This document shows, piece after piece, positions 17,815 through 26,625 of a stretch of DNA of 64,000 nt. The position numbers and the translations under genes were made by a program. Position 1 is the first letter of the stretch; each line of letters starts with the position of its first letter. Location: assembly GCA_012960475.1 (NCBI GenBank), contig DUBE01000054.1:474-64473 (forward strand). Reading direction: 5' to 3'. The DNA is from Planctomycetota bacterium. Lineage in GTDB: Bacteria; Planctomycetota; UBA1135; GCA-002686595. The notes below the pieces were generated by a model that did not search any database, was not told the DNA's origin, and saw only the letters and a program-made list of their open reading frames with translations.

Positions 17815-20382
17815 TCAGCGAGCCCGATAGAGCCGGCCGACAACCCCTTCGATCTCGCTGGTCACGATCAGGTCCAATCCCCCGTCTCCGTCCAGGTCGA
17901 TCAATTCCAGGTTGTGCATGTCCACGCCGTCCAGGCTCCAGATGGGAGTCACGGTGAAGAAATTCCAGGGACCCAAACGGACATTGGTCAGGCCTCCGAA
18001 ATCATGGGTGCTGACCAGGTCGCGCACCCCATCCCCGTTCAAGTCCTTCCAGGCAAGGTCGGTGGTGTGGGGCTGGTGGATCTGGGCCATGAACACGAAC
18101 GCGCCGCCACCGTCACCCGAGCGCATCACATCCGCGTTTTCGCTGGCGGGCAGGAGGTCAACCACACCATCCTGGTTGAGGTCTCCCAGAATCAGGTCAT
18201 AGGTGGCCGACGATGAGCCTGAGATCATCACCTCCGCAAATGTGCAATCCCCCTGGCCCAACCAGGCCGCGTCTGCCTCATTGACCCCATGGCCGCAGAA
18301 GAGGTCGAGGCTGGCGTTTCCGTCCAGATCCGCTAGGGCAACCTTGTGGGTCATCTTGGCGGACATCAGTTGGCTGATCTCAAAACCAAACCAGGTGCAT
18401 GGAGGTACCGTGTCCCCTCCGCCGCCCCCCGGGTTGGCCGAGGAGGTCAGGTTGCGCAGGACCATGTCCTGGTGACCCCGCAGGGTGCCCAGTACAAGGT
18501 CGAGATCCCCGTCCTGATCGAGATCTCCAAAGGCCATGGAATTGCAGGGCGGGGTGGCGGGATGGAGTCCAGCAGGGGCCGGATCATAGGCGCCATCGTT
18601 GTTCAGGAAAATGCGCAGCCCGCTGACTGTGCCAGCGGCAAAGAGGTCCAGGTCTCCGTCCTGGTCGATGTCCAAGAAGGCCAGATCCTCAACTCTGTTG
18701 AGGCCCGTTGTGATCTCCAGCACTTCGATCAGTTCGCCGGAGTTGTTTCGCCAAAGCGCAACTGTCCCCAATTCGGCCACTGCCAGGTCAATATCTCCGT
18801 CGCCATCAAAGTCCGCGCTGGTCATGGCGGAGACCGGTCCCGCCCCCAGGTCCAGGGGCGCGGATTCCGGAGTCCAATCCCCGAAGGTGCCACCCAGGGA
18901 ACTCATAAGGAGTCGTGGCTCTGTGCCCAGGGCCAGATGATCCGTGTCGCCGTCCCCGTCCCAATCGGCGGCCACCAGCTCCAGAGCGCTCCCCGCCAGA
19001 AGCCCGTTTTGCGCGCTGCTCCAGTTCGAGCCTTCGGGGGTCAACAACTCAAAAGCTGTGTCGCCATCCAAGGCCCCCAGCAGCAGTACCTCCGGGCGCG
19101 AATCACCATCCAGATCCACGCAGGAGAGTGCCTGGGTTGGGTTCAGGGAGATGACTTCCGCAGGCCAAAAACTGCCGTCACCCACGCCTCGAAAGACCCG
19201 CGCACCCGCAGGACCGGCTCCCAGCACATCCTGGATTCCGTCGCAATTGACATCGGCCACTTGCAGATCAAAGGCCGTGCTGTGGGCAAGGTTGGTGCCA
19301 AAGAGGTAGCCTCCTTGGCAGGTTCCCAGCAGGATCAGGGTCTGGGCGTCGAGGGCTGCCACAATATCGAGTCGACCGTCCCGGTTGGCGTCGATCAGTG
19401 CCAGGTGCCGTGCTGCGTTTGCGTTGATCAGGGTGGGGGGGGTAGGTCCAGTTGCGGTGAAGTGTGTGATCCAAAGGCCAGCGATTCCCCCGGCCACCAG
19501 ATCATCGAGTCCATCACGGTTCATGTCAGCCATGAGCAGGGCCCCGGATCCTTGACTGCCGGGTAGGGCTATTGCTCCGCTCGCATTTGTGGGGAAGTCT
19601 GTCAGCAGCAGGTCGGCTCCCAGTGTTCCCACGATCAGGTCCACCTGACCGTTGCCCTGGACTTCGCCGCCAGCCAGGGCAAGTCCTTCATCGGGCAGGG
19701 GAATGAGCACCCAGGGGGCAAGCGGGTTGCCACCATGATCCAATGCCTGCCAGCGCAGCCAGCCAGCGCTGGGCGCCCCGCCAGTAATGACCAGGTCCTT
19801 GGCGCCGTCACCGTTCAGGTCCATCAAGAGGGCGGCGGCTGCGCCGAACAGATCGCCGGATTCCAGCGGGGCGGGGACCAGACCCGGAAACACATCCATG
19901 TCCAGGTCTTCGGCGGAAAAGGTACCCGTGGCCGCGTCTCGAATCAGACCGTCTGCTGGAATGCGCAAGGTGCTGGGCTGGCCGATGAGCGGAGGGCCAG
20001 GACCTCGTCTGCCGCGGCTTCGCAAACTGGCTTCGGCTCCCAGCCAGACCTGCAGTCTGGTGGTGTCTTCTGGGTCCAGCTGGGCGCTCCATTCCCCAAA
20101 TGAATTCCCGGGTGTGGGCAGGCGCAGATCGAGTTGGGTCGGATCCGCGATGGTGATGTCCCGGTCGAAGCGCAGTACCAGCAAGTTGCCTCCAGCGCCC
20201 CTGCTGTTCCCGCTCAGGTCCAGATAAAGAGCAGGACCCATACCCAGAGGGCCTTGTGTGCCACTCCCGGGTCCGCCGGATCCGGTGGGCGCGGAGGGTT
20301 CTGCGTTGTAGCAGGAAATTGTGAGTGCTGCGAGCAGGCAGCCCAAGCCGGTGCCCTTGTCCATGTGCGTGCAAAAGTCCAT
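17815..20382 (-). CDS. Secreted FG-GAP (VCBS) repeat protein
   Basis: An 855-residue extracellular protein made largely of integrin-alpha-like propeller repeats. At least ten copies of a DxDxDGxxDL-type calcium loop are visible, for example DLNGDGAKDLV, DANRDGRLDIV, DLDGDSRPEVL, DWDGDGDTDHL, DFDGDGDIDLA, DIDQDGDLDLF, DLDQDGDLDLV and DLDGDGGLDLI. An N-terminal leader ending near LTISCYNAE suggests export, possibly as a lipoprotein with a poor lipobox. The first ATG (20382) is used; a second in-frame ATG is at 20364. It ends three bases from the convergent glycosyltransferase. Function is probably adhesion or surface binding, as for other VCBS proteins. Confidence 0.87.
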   Translation of the reverse strand: MDFCTHMDKGTGLGCLLAALTISCYNAEPSAPTGSGGPGSGTQGPLGMGPALYLDLSGNSRGAGGNLLVLRFDRDITIADPTQLDLRLPTPGNSFGEWSAQLDPEDTTRLQVWLGAEASLRSRGRRGPGPPLIGQPSTLRIPADGLIRDAATGTFSAEDLDMDVFPGLVPAPLESGDLFGAAAALLMDLNGDGAKDLVITGGAPSAGWLRWQALDHGGNPLAPWVLIPLPDEGLALAGGEVQGNGQVDLIVGTLGADLLLTDFPTNASGAIALPGSQGSGALLMADMNRDGLDDLVAGGIAGLWITHFTATGPTPPTLINANAARHLALIDANRDGRLDIVAALDAQTLILLGTCQGGYLFGTNLAHSTAFDLQVADVNCDGIQDVLGAGPAGARVFRGVGDGSFWPAEVISLNPTQALSCVDLDGDSRPEVLLLGALDGDTAFELLTPEGSNWSSAQNGLLAGSALELVAADWDGDGDTDHLALGTEPRLLMSSLGGTFGDWTPESAPLDLGAGPVSAMTSADFDGDGDIDLAVAELGTVALWRNNSGELIEVLEITTGLNRVEDLAFLDIDQDGDLDLFAAGTVSGLRIFLNNDGAYDPAPAGLHPATPPCNSMAFGDLDQDGDLDLVLGTLRGHQDMVLRNLTSSANPGGGGGDTVPPCTWFGFEISQLMSAKMTHKVALADLDGNASLDLFCGHGVNEADAAWLGQGDCTFAEVMISGSSSATYDLILGDLNQDGVVDLLPASENADVMRSGDGGGAFVFMAQIHQPHTTDLAWKDLNGDGVRDLVSTHDFGGLTNVRLGPWNFFTVTPIWSLDGVDMHNLELIDLDGDGGLDLIVTSEIEGVVGRLYRAR

Positions 20383-20435
20383 CCCATCAGCCTAGGAACA
20401 GGCCCCGGACAGTTCTAGAGCATAAAACCAACTTC

Positions 20436-22277
20436 TTACTGAGCGGCAATTGCCTGAGGATCGGGACCTAGATAGAAGAGGGTGTCTGCGGCTTCTGGGG
20501 ACGCCTCGGCAGCCAGGGTCAAGGGGATCGTGCGCTTGCCGTCTCGTCGCAGCAGCAGGGGTACCGCGGCATCTCCATGGTGTTCCATGAAGGCCTGCAG
20601 GGGAAACTCCTCGCTCAACTCTGTGGCTCGAACTGTTTCTCCAGCGGCTATGCGGCGGGCCAGCTCGGGGTAGGTCAAGCCCTTTGGAAACAGGCTGCGT
20701 CCTGCGCTTATGTCCTTGTCCTGCTGGCCATCTTGCAGGCGGTAGACCTCTGCTCGGCCAAAGAACTCCGCGAACTGTTGGGTGGCCAGCCGGTTGACCT
20801 GCTCATTTGGTGTCAGGGCGAGCATGTGGCCCAGGCCGCCCATGGGAATGTGCTCTGCTGGATGGGCCGAGGTGGCGTCTGCCGCAGCGGTTGTGATGCC
20901 TGCCATGCGCGCGTCACTCAAGCGCCTTGGATTGGAGTCAACCAGCACCACGGGGATACCCTCTTGACCGAGGGCCTGGGCCAGGCTCTCCGCAAAGGCC
21001 GACGCGCCCACCAGCAAAACCCCACCGGGATCCTTGCGGGCCAGCTTGAGTGCTCGTGCCAAGGGTGCGGCTCCCAAACCGTAGACCAGAACCGTTCCGG
21101 CGGCCACTGCAAAGACTGTGGGCACCAATCGATCCGCATCGGGCAGGACGCCCTGCAGTCGTGAAGCAAACAGAGCGGCAACTGCAATGGCCACTACTCC
21201 CCGGGGCGCTACCCCGGCCACGAAGGCTTTTTGTTGCCAGGGGAGCTTGCTGGTGGAAAGGGACAGGAAGGCTGCTGCTGGTCGTACCACCAGGATCAGC
21301 GTCAGTACGAACAGCACTGTAGCTCCGTCCAGTTGGGCCAGTTCCGCCGGCTGGATGCCCGCCGCCAATACGATGAACAGGCAGGCCAACAGCAGGGTGG
21401 TCAGGGTCTCTTTGAATTCTGCGATGTGTTGCACCCGGACAACACGTTGATTGGCCAGTAGGAAACCCATCAGGGTCACCGCCAGCAATCCCGCTTCGTG
21501 CTGAATCGAATCACCCAAGGCATAGGTGGCGAGCACCAGTCCAAGGGTTACGGGCACCTCCAACCGATCGGGGATCCAACGCTGGCGCAGTGCCAGGATC
21601 AAGAAGCTCGCGCAGAGTGCGCCCACCAAGAGGCCGGCGCCAAAGGTCTTGAGCAGCCCCAAGCTGATGCCCCCCAAAGTCAAGGATCCATCGCTGCTGC
21701 TGATCGCGCCCAGCACCAACACCGCCAGGGTTGCACCGATTACATCTGCCACGATGCCCTCCCACTTCAGGAGAGGCCCGCACTCTCCGGTGGGACGCAC
21801 ATGGTTGAGCAGGGGCGCCACCACAGTGGGGCCCGTGACTGTCAGGAGTGCGCCAATCAGAATGGCCAGGCCATCTGAGAAACCAAGGATTCCGCTGGCG
21901 GCCCAGGCGACCAGACCCCAGGTGATCAGGACTCCCCCGATGATCAATCCAGTCACCGGGGTCAGCAAGGCGCGGAGTTCGCGCATGTCCAAGGTGAGGC
22001 CACCTTCAAAGAGAATGATCGCCACCGCCAGGGAAATCATTGGGCTCTGCAGGGTTCCAAATAGACTCGCGGGATCGAGCAGACCGGTGCAAGGTCCCAG
22101 CAGGAGTCCCATGGCCAGCAGAAGCAGGATTGAGGGCACTCTCAGGCGCCAGGCCAACCACTGGGCTGCCACGCCAGCAGCCAGGATTCCCGCCAGGGCG
22201 GGCAGCGCCCCGGGGGGGGCGATGGGCAAAGTGGAGAGCGCGGAAAACACAGTCCGCAGGGTACCCTTTCTCCTCAT
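20436..22277 (-). CDS. CPA-family monovalent cation/proton antiporter with RCK (TrkA-N) domain
   Basis: A 613-residue inner-membrane exchanger. About twelve membrane segments span residues 20-400, with IILFEGGLTLDMRELR, LLTVTGPTVVAPLLNHVRPTG and KWEGIVADVIGA typical of CPA1/CPA2 exchangers. A nucleotide-binding RCK domain begins GGVLLVGASAFAESLAQALGQEGIPVVLVDSN (about 420-560), and a short C-terminal domain follows. The start at 22277 (MRRKGTLRT) puts the first membrane helix soon after the N-terminus. A longer version reaching 22469 would overlap the divergent lipoprotein gene and adds a non-membrane Arg-rich stretch, so I reject it. It exchanges Na+ or K+ for H+ under nucleotide control. 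Confidence 0.92.
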   Translation of the reverse strand: MRRKGTLRTVFSALSTLPIAPPGALPALAGILAAGVAAQWLAWRLRVPSILLLLAMGLLLGPCTGLLDPASLFGTLQSPMISLAVAIILFEGGLTLDMRELRALLTPVTGLIIGGVLITWGLVAWAASGILGFSDGLAILIGALLTVTGPTVVAPLLNHVRPTGECGPLLKWEGIVADVIGATLAVLVLGAISSSDGSLTLGGISLGLLKTFGAGLLVGALCASFLILALRQRWIPDRLEVPVTLGLVLATYALGDSIQHEAGLLAVTLMGFLLANQRVVRVQHIAEFKETLTTLLLACLFIVLAAGIQPAELAQLDGATVLFVLTLILVVRPAAAFLSLSTSKLPWQQKAFVAGVAPRGVVAIAVAALFASRLQGVLPDADRLVPTVFAVAAGTVLVYGLGAAPLARALKLARKDPGGVLLVGASAFAESLAQALGQEGIPVVLVDSNPRRLSDARMAGITTAAADATSAHPAEHIPMGGLGHMLALTPNEQVNRLATQQFAEFFGRAEVYRLQDGQQDKDISAGRSLFPKGLTYPELARRIAAGETVRATELSEEFPLQAFMEHHGDAAVPLLLRRDGKRTIPLTLAAEASPEAADTLFYLGPDPQAIAAQ

Positions 22278-22355
22278 GCGGAAGCCAAGGTTCCCCTTTC
22301 GTTGCCAAGGGAAACCGTGCACGGCCAAGCGTTGGTACATCTTCCCCAGCAATTC

Positions 22356-23432
22356 ATGAAACTCCCTTTCGTCTTCGTTGTTGCCAGCGTGCTTGCTGGA
22401 TGTGCAGCCGGTCAGGCGCGTGCGCAGGACGGTACCGAGGTCAAGGACGAACCGGGCACCGCTCAACAAGCGAGCAGTGACCGTTTAGCGCCCAACCGCG
22501 CCGATGAGCCACGTGCAAAGCTGTGGTCGCTTGAACGAGGCGAGGATTTTGCCCTGCAAGCTTCCATTCAGTGGAGCGAGCAGCGCAAGTGCATCACCTG
22601 CCACACCAACGGACTTGCACTAGCGGCTCTTGCAGGTTCCAAGGACCGTCGCTATCAGGAGCTTCGGAGCTTTGCGCAGGGGTATCTCAAGCGTTTCATC
22701 ATTGACGGAGAGAAATCAACGGGAAGGCGTGGCGCGGTCGAAGGTCTGGTGATGACAACTGCGATGCTCACGATCTCCGACATGGAGACCACAGGCAAGC
22801 TCACACCAGGCACCAGGGCAGGCCTGCGCTGGTGCCTGGATGCGTTGTCCACGTCGGGAGCATTTGAGGGTTGGCTGCAATGCGGCTGGGCACCTTTTGA
22901 GGTTGACCAGCACTTCGGAGTCGCCGTGCTGGGGTTGGCGCTCGGGTACGCGCCTGTCAGTGACCGGCAAACTGAATCTGCACGCCGTGGCATCAAACGC
23001 TTGCTCGGATGGATGCGAAAGAACCAGCCCGTCAATCTCCACCAGAAGGGCATGCGGCTGTGGGCAGGCAGCCGCCTTGACGGGGTGCTCACCGCAAAGG
23101 CTCGGCGACTCTGGATTGCCGAGCTGCTCGCGGTCCAACGCGAAGACGGCGGCGTTGCCTTGCGGGATCTCGGAGAGGATTGGAGGCGAGCTGACGGATC
23201 GGAGCTTTCCGAGTCGTCAGATGCCTACGCCACGGCTTTCACCTTGAACGCGCTTCGCGAGGCGGGCCTGCCGACCAGCAGGCCAGAGCTGAAGAAGATG
23301 GCCGCCTGGTTGAAGCGCGCGCAACGAGAGAGTGGTCGCTGGTTCTCCCGTTCCCCGCACCACGACGGCAAGCACTATATCAGTCACGCGGCGACTTGCT
23401 TTGCTGTCATGGCGCTACGCGGCGAAGGCTGA
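22356..23432 (+). CDS. Lipoprotein with CxxCH motif and terpene-cyclase-like helical toroid
   Basis: A 358-residue predicted lipoprotein. The start at 22356 gives a short leader with lipobox VLAGC. Near residue 75 a CITCH motif (CxxCH) could bind heme c or a metal. The rest is helical with repeat-like segments (GWLQCGWAPFEVDQHFGVAVLGLALGY, AELLAVQREDGGVALRDL, SSDAYATAFTLNALREAG, HAATCFAVMALRG) resembling the alpha/alpha toroid of squalene-cyclase/prenyltransferase proteins. Proteins combining CxxCH with this fold occur in planctomycetes and acidobacteria, and their role is not known to me. It diverges from the antiporter with a 78-base gap. Confidence 0.78.
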   Translation: MKLPFVFVVASVLAGCAAGQARAQDGTEVKDEPGTAQQASSDRLAPNRADEPRAKLWSLERGEDFALQASIQWSEQRKCITCHTNGLALAALAGSKDRRYQELRSFAQGYLKRFIIDGEKSTGRRGAVEGLVMTTAMLTISDMETTGKLTPGTRAGLRWCLDALSTSGAFEGWLQCGWAPFEVDQHFGVAVLGLALGYAPVSDRQTESARRGIKRLLGWMRKNQPVNLHQKGMRLWAGSRLDGVLTAKARRLWIAELLAVQREDGGVALRDLGEDWRRADGSELSESSDAYATAFTLNALREAGLPTSRPELKKMAAWLKRAQRESGRWFSRSPHHDGKHYISHAATCFAVMALRGEG

Positions 23433-23600
23433 GTCAGAGGCCGGGAGCCATGAAGTGTCGGCGGACCACGTAGGTTTTGGGCGGACGCAACGCAGTCGCG
23501 GCCTGTACCTGTTGGTTGTGCGCGGGTTCCCTTGGAGTGATTGGGGGATCTTTGGTTCTTTCAGGAAAGGTGAGGGGAGAGTACTCTGTCTCCGGCTGCT

Positions 23601-23620
23601 GAAGCCAAAGCGGCTTCTTG
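23601..23620 (+). terminator. Possible intrinsic terminator
   Basis: GAAGCC, a five-base loop and GGCTTC form a six-base-pair stem at 23601-23617, followed by a short T-rich stretch. It lies 168 bases after the lipoprotein stop and 43 bases before the YceI start. The stem is modest, so confidence is low. Confidence 0.35.
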
Positions 23621-23662
23621 CTTGGCTCTTCTTCCATTGAAACCATCCAGCGAAACAAACCC

Positions 23663-24322
23663 ATGACGCGAACCTCCAACCTGATCCCTTCTCTGCTCAA
23701 GTCCAACAGGCTGCAGGTGATCGCCGCCGCAGGCCTGGTTGCGTGCTGGTCCCTCTCCGCTGGCCCTTCCCTTCAGGAAGATGCGCCCGGCAGTTCTTCC
23801 GCTCAATTGGAGGGCAGGACCTATGAAGTTGATCCGGTGCACTCCGGCGTTCTTTTCAAGATCCGGCACCTGGGCCTCTCCTGGTGCTGGGGTCGCTTCA
23901 TGAGTTTTGAGGGCAGTTTGGTCTATGACTCCGATCCTGCCAGCTGCAGCGTGCAGATGGCGATCGACCCATCTTCCTTGGACACGGGCAGCGCCGGGCG
24001 GGACAGGCATGTCAAGGGAGCTGACTTCCTCAATGTGACCCAGTTCCCCGATGCAGGGTTTCGGTCCACAAAGGTCAGTGCGGGCGAGGATGGTGGACTC
24101 AAGATCGTGGGCATGTTCAGTCTGCACGGGGTTGAAAAGGAGGTCGAACTCGTGTCCAAGATTTTGGGCCAAGGAGATCGGGGAGAGCGCTTCGGGGAGC
24201 GCATCGGTTTCGAAGGGAGCTTTCGTTTCAATCGGCGAGACTTTGGCATTACGACCTATCCCGATAGCGCCGTGGGGGATGAGGTCGAAGTGATTATCGC
24301 CATCGAGGGCATGCTCAAGTAG
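23663..24322 (+). CDS. YceI-family periplasmic protein
   Basis: A 219-residue exported protein. The start at 23663 (MTRTSN) is followed by a charged n-region and a hydrophobic stretch VIAAAGLVACWSLSAG, a normal signal peptide. The YceI lipocalin-like domain follows: YEVDPVHSGVLFKIRHLGLSW, GRFMSFEGSLVYD, SSLDTGSAGRDRHVKGADFLN, and FRFNRRDFGITTY. YceI domains bind polyisoprenoid or other lipids in a beta barrel. The domain is complete (about 175 residues). Confidence 0.92.
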   Translation: MTRTSNLIPSLLKSNRLQVIAAAGLVACWSLSAGPSLQEDAPGSSSAQLEGRTYEVDPVHSGVLFKIRHLGLSWCWGRFMSFEGSLVYDSDPASCSVQMAIDPSSLDTGSAGRDRHVKGADFLNVTQFPDAGFRSTKVSAGEDGGLKIVGMFSLHGVEKEVELVSKILGQGDRGERFGERIGFEGSFRFNRRDFGITTYPDSAVGDEVEVIIAIEGMLK

Positions 24323-24334
24323 GCGCGTGCTCCC

Positions 24335-25165
24335 TTGGAACTCAGCACGCTCTTTTTTGGCTTCTTGGCTGCGAATCTGGTCCTGCTCTTGGGAGAGGTT
24401 TCTCCCCCGGGCCGCGGCCAGGCCGTCTTGCCCCGTGTACTGGCGGTTGGCCTGACCCTTCCGCTTGCCCTTTTCGCCGGCTACCACGGACTGAACGGGC
24501 AGGCTCCCCCCTGGCCGCCGATCGATGCGCTGGGGATCTTGGTTTATTGCCTGCCCTTGACCGCGGTCGTGCGATTCCTTCCGCGTCGCAGGCTTGGCCT
24601 GGCCTTGGCCTTCGCAGGACTGGGGCTTTGGCTCTGGTATGGGCTTGAGCCCTACCACGGCAGGCACTGGCTGGGCTCCCAGCCCATGCTCCGGCTGGGA
24701 GGCACCGCGGTCATCTTGCTTGTGCTTGGGTTTGCACTTGACCGTTGTCTGTCCAGAGAAGAGCAGGGCTGGTGGTTGCCCGCTGGCTTGCTCGGTCTGC
24801 TGGTAATCGGCGCCCTCCTTGTGGCTCAGTCCAGCGGGGCGAGCGCGCTCCTGCTCGGTTGTCTGGGAATTGCCGTGGGCTCCAGCTCTGCGGTCTGTCT
24901 ACGCGCCAAGGATCCCGCGGCCCTTGTAGCGCTTGCCTGGCCAGTGACCCTGGGAGCAGGAGGGCTGCTGCTCAATGGGGTGCTGTATGCCTCGACTCCC
25001 GCTTCTTCTGGCTTGTGCATGGCGGGAGCTCTTGGAGTCCTTTGCGCTCCCGTGTCCCTCAACAGGGGTGCGCTCCTCCTTCGTTTGCTTCTTGCTTTGG
25101 CCCTGGCGGGTTGGGGTCTTTGTTTGGGGTGGCCCGACTCCGATCCCTACGCTGCAGGTTGGTGA
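24335..25165 (+). CDS. Polytopic membrane protein of unknown function
   Basis: A 276-residue protein, about nine hydrophobic segments, rich in Leu, Gly and Ala, with short charged loops (SPPGRGQ, RFLPRRR, DRCLSREEQG). The likely start is a TTG 12 bases after the YceI stop, so the two may be co-transcribed. I do not recognise a family and no catalytic motif is visible. It ends at the convergent SPFH gene with no gap. Confidence 0.65.
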   Translation: MELSTLFFGFLAANLVLLLGEVSPPGRGQAVLPRVLAVGLTLPLALFAGYHGLNGQAPPWPPIDALGILVYCLPLTAVVRFLPRRRLGLALAFAGLGLWLWYGLEPYHGRHWLGSQPMLRLGGTAVILLVLGFALDRCLSREEQGWWLPAGLLGLLVIGALLVAQSSGASALLLGCLGIAVGSSSAVCLRAKDPAALVALAWPVTLGAGGLLLNGVLYASTPASSGLCMAGALGVLCAPVSLNRGALLLRLLLALALAGWGLCLGWPDSDPYAAGW

Positions 25166-26287
25166 CTAGCCTCTCGCGCCCCCGCAGGAAGGACAGAACT
25201 TCGCGTCCGGAGCCATGGCCTCTCCGCAGCCGCTGCAGGCCAGGGGACTTGCGGCCATTGGTGGCTTGAGAGCGCCGCCGCATTGGCTGCAGAATTTGCC
25301 TGGAGCAACGCTTGCCTGGCAGGATCCGCAGACAACTCCAGCGGTGACCGGGGCCAGCGTATCGCCCCCCGCGTTGTCCCTGATCAACATCTGGGCCATG
25401 CCCAGACCGATGCCCAGGCTGGCTCCAGCGGCAAGGTTGCCACCACCTCCACCACCGTCGCCACCGCCGCCGCCCATGCTGCCCGCGGCCATGCCCTCGC
25501 CCGCGCCCATGAAAGCCTTGCCCGCGGCGAAACGCTGGTAATTCGCCACACCGCCCACGGTGCGCAGATAGGCCGCATCCCGGTAAAGGGTCTTGAGGTG
25601 TTCTGCATCGTCTTCGTCCATGCCCACCACGAAGTTGCCCAGGCGCACAATGGTCAAGCCATAGGGGGCCACATGAGCGTCCAGGCCAGCGAGAACCTCT
25701 TGCTCCAACTCCTCGGTGTACGCGCCGCTGGTCACATCGAGCAGGGGCCACTTGCGCTTGACCAAGGTCTCCGCTACACGATCGCGCATGACCTTGAGGA
25801 CCTGTTCCTTGAGCCAGGACTTGACTGCGAAGGACTCCGCGCGGCCCATGCCCACCAGACCGATCACCAATTGCTCAGGATCAACGACTCGGAAGCTGAA
25901 TTCTCCATGCACAAGGGTCTCCACGGGAACCCCTGACTTGGGATCTTCCACATGACCAATGCGGCCGCCAAAACGTGCACCCACATGTTCCCGGGTATTG
26001 ACGAAGAACACCTCGGAAATCAGCACGTTGCCGCCGGTGAAGGTATCGACCAGATTGGAAAAGAAGGGGATGTTCGATGTGTTCAGGGTGTGACGGCCTG
26101 GCTGGAGGGTGCCCACTACCTTGCCGTCCTTGAAGAATAGCGCGACTTCGTCGGCCTCCACGGTCAGTTGGGCCATGGTGGGGATGGTGGGGTCAGGGTG
26201 TTTCCAGACCACCTGGGCCTTAGCGCCATCCGGGCGCGCCACCATCATTTCTGATGTGCCTTGTTTGAACCAGTCCATTACGCCCAT
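25166..26287 (-). CDS. SPFH-domain protein with C-terminal double zinc ribbon
   Basis: A 373-residue protein. The N-terminal SPFH/band-7-like domain (about 1-235) belongs to the virion-core/YdjI-like branch: MGVMDWFKQGTSEMMVARPD, LQPGRHTLNTSNIPFF, EVFFVNTREHVGARFGG and HGEFSFRVVDPEQLV. Helices follow, then a glycine-rich stretch (MGGGGGDGGGGGG) and a hydrophobic patch. The C-terminus has two zinc ribbons, CGSCQ...FCSQCG and CSGCG...FCPSCG. SPFH proteins organise membrane microdomains or act as scaffolds. It is monocistronic and convergent with the membrane-protein gene. Confidence 0.9.
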   Translation of the reverse strand: MGVMDWFKQGTSEMMVARPDGAKAQVVWKHPDPTIPTMAQLTVEADEVALFFKDGKVVGTLQPGRHTLNTSNIPFFSNLVDTFTGGNVLISEVFFVNTREHVGARFGGRIGHVEDPKSGVPVETLVHGEFSFRVVDPEQLVIGLVGMGRAESFAVKSWLKEQVLKVMRDRVAETLVKRKWPLLDVTSGAYTEELEQEVLAGLDAHVAPYGLTIVRLGNFVVGMDEDDAEHLKTLYRDAAYLRTVGGVANYQRFAAGKAFMGAGEGMAAGSMGGGGGDGGGGGGNLAAGASLGIGLGMAQMLIRDNAGGDTLAPVTAGVVCGSCQASVAPGKFCSQCGGALKPPMAASPLACSGCGEAMAPDAKFCPSCGGARG

Positions 26288-26625
26288 CTCGCTATCCTCT
26301 TGGTGGGGATCAATCCGTCCTGCGAGCCCCGAGAGTGGGGGTCGCCCGGATGCATTCTACGCAGGGGAGGCCCGGAGTATTCATTCTCACTTGCTGCTCC
26401 CCGCTCAGAGCGTATGTTGACGCCTTCTGAGGGTCCAAGAGGGCTGTCTGACGTGCACGATGCGCGCCCTGTCCTCGGGGCTTTGCCCCCTGTCGGGCAT
26501 GATCGACAACCAGCACCGAGCGAGATTATCCTTCCCCCTGACACCCAATTCGGCCCGCTGCCGAGCTCCCTTGGGGCCAGTGCCTCCACCCGCGGGGGAA
26601 CTCCCGCCCAGGGCCGACCCGTCCA
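26288..26625. other. Intergenic region between divergent SPFH and efflux genes
   Basis: 338 bases with no convincing coding frame, tRNA or strong hairpin. It must carry the promoters for the SPFH gene (minus) and the outer-membrane factor gene (plus). I could not identify specific promoter elements. Confidence 0.5.
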
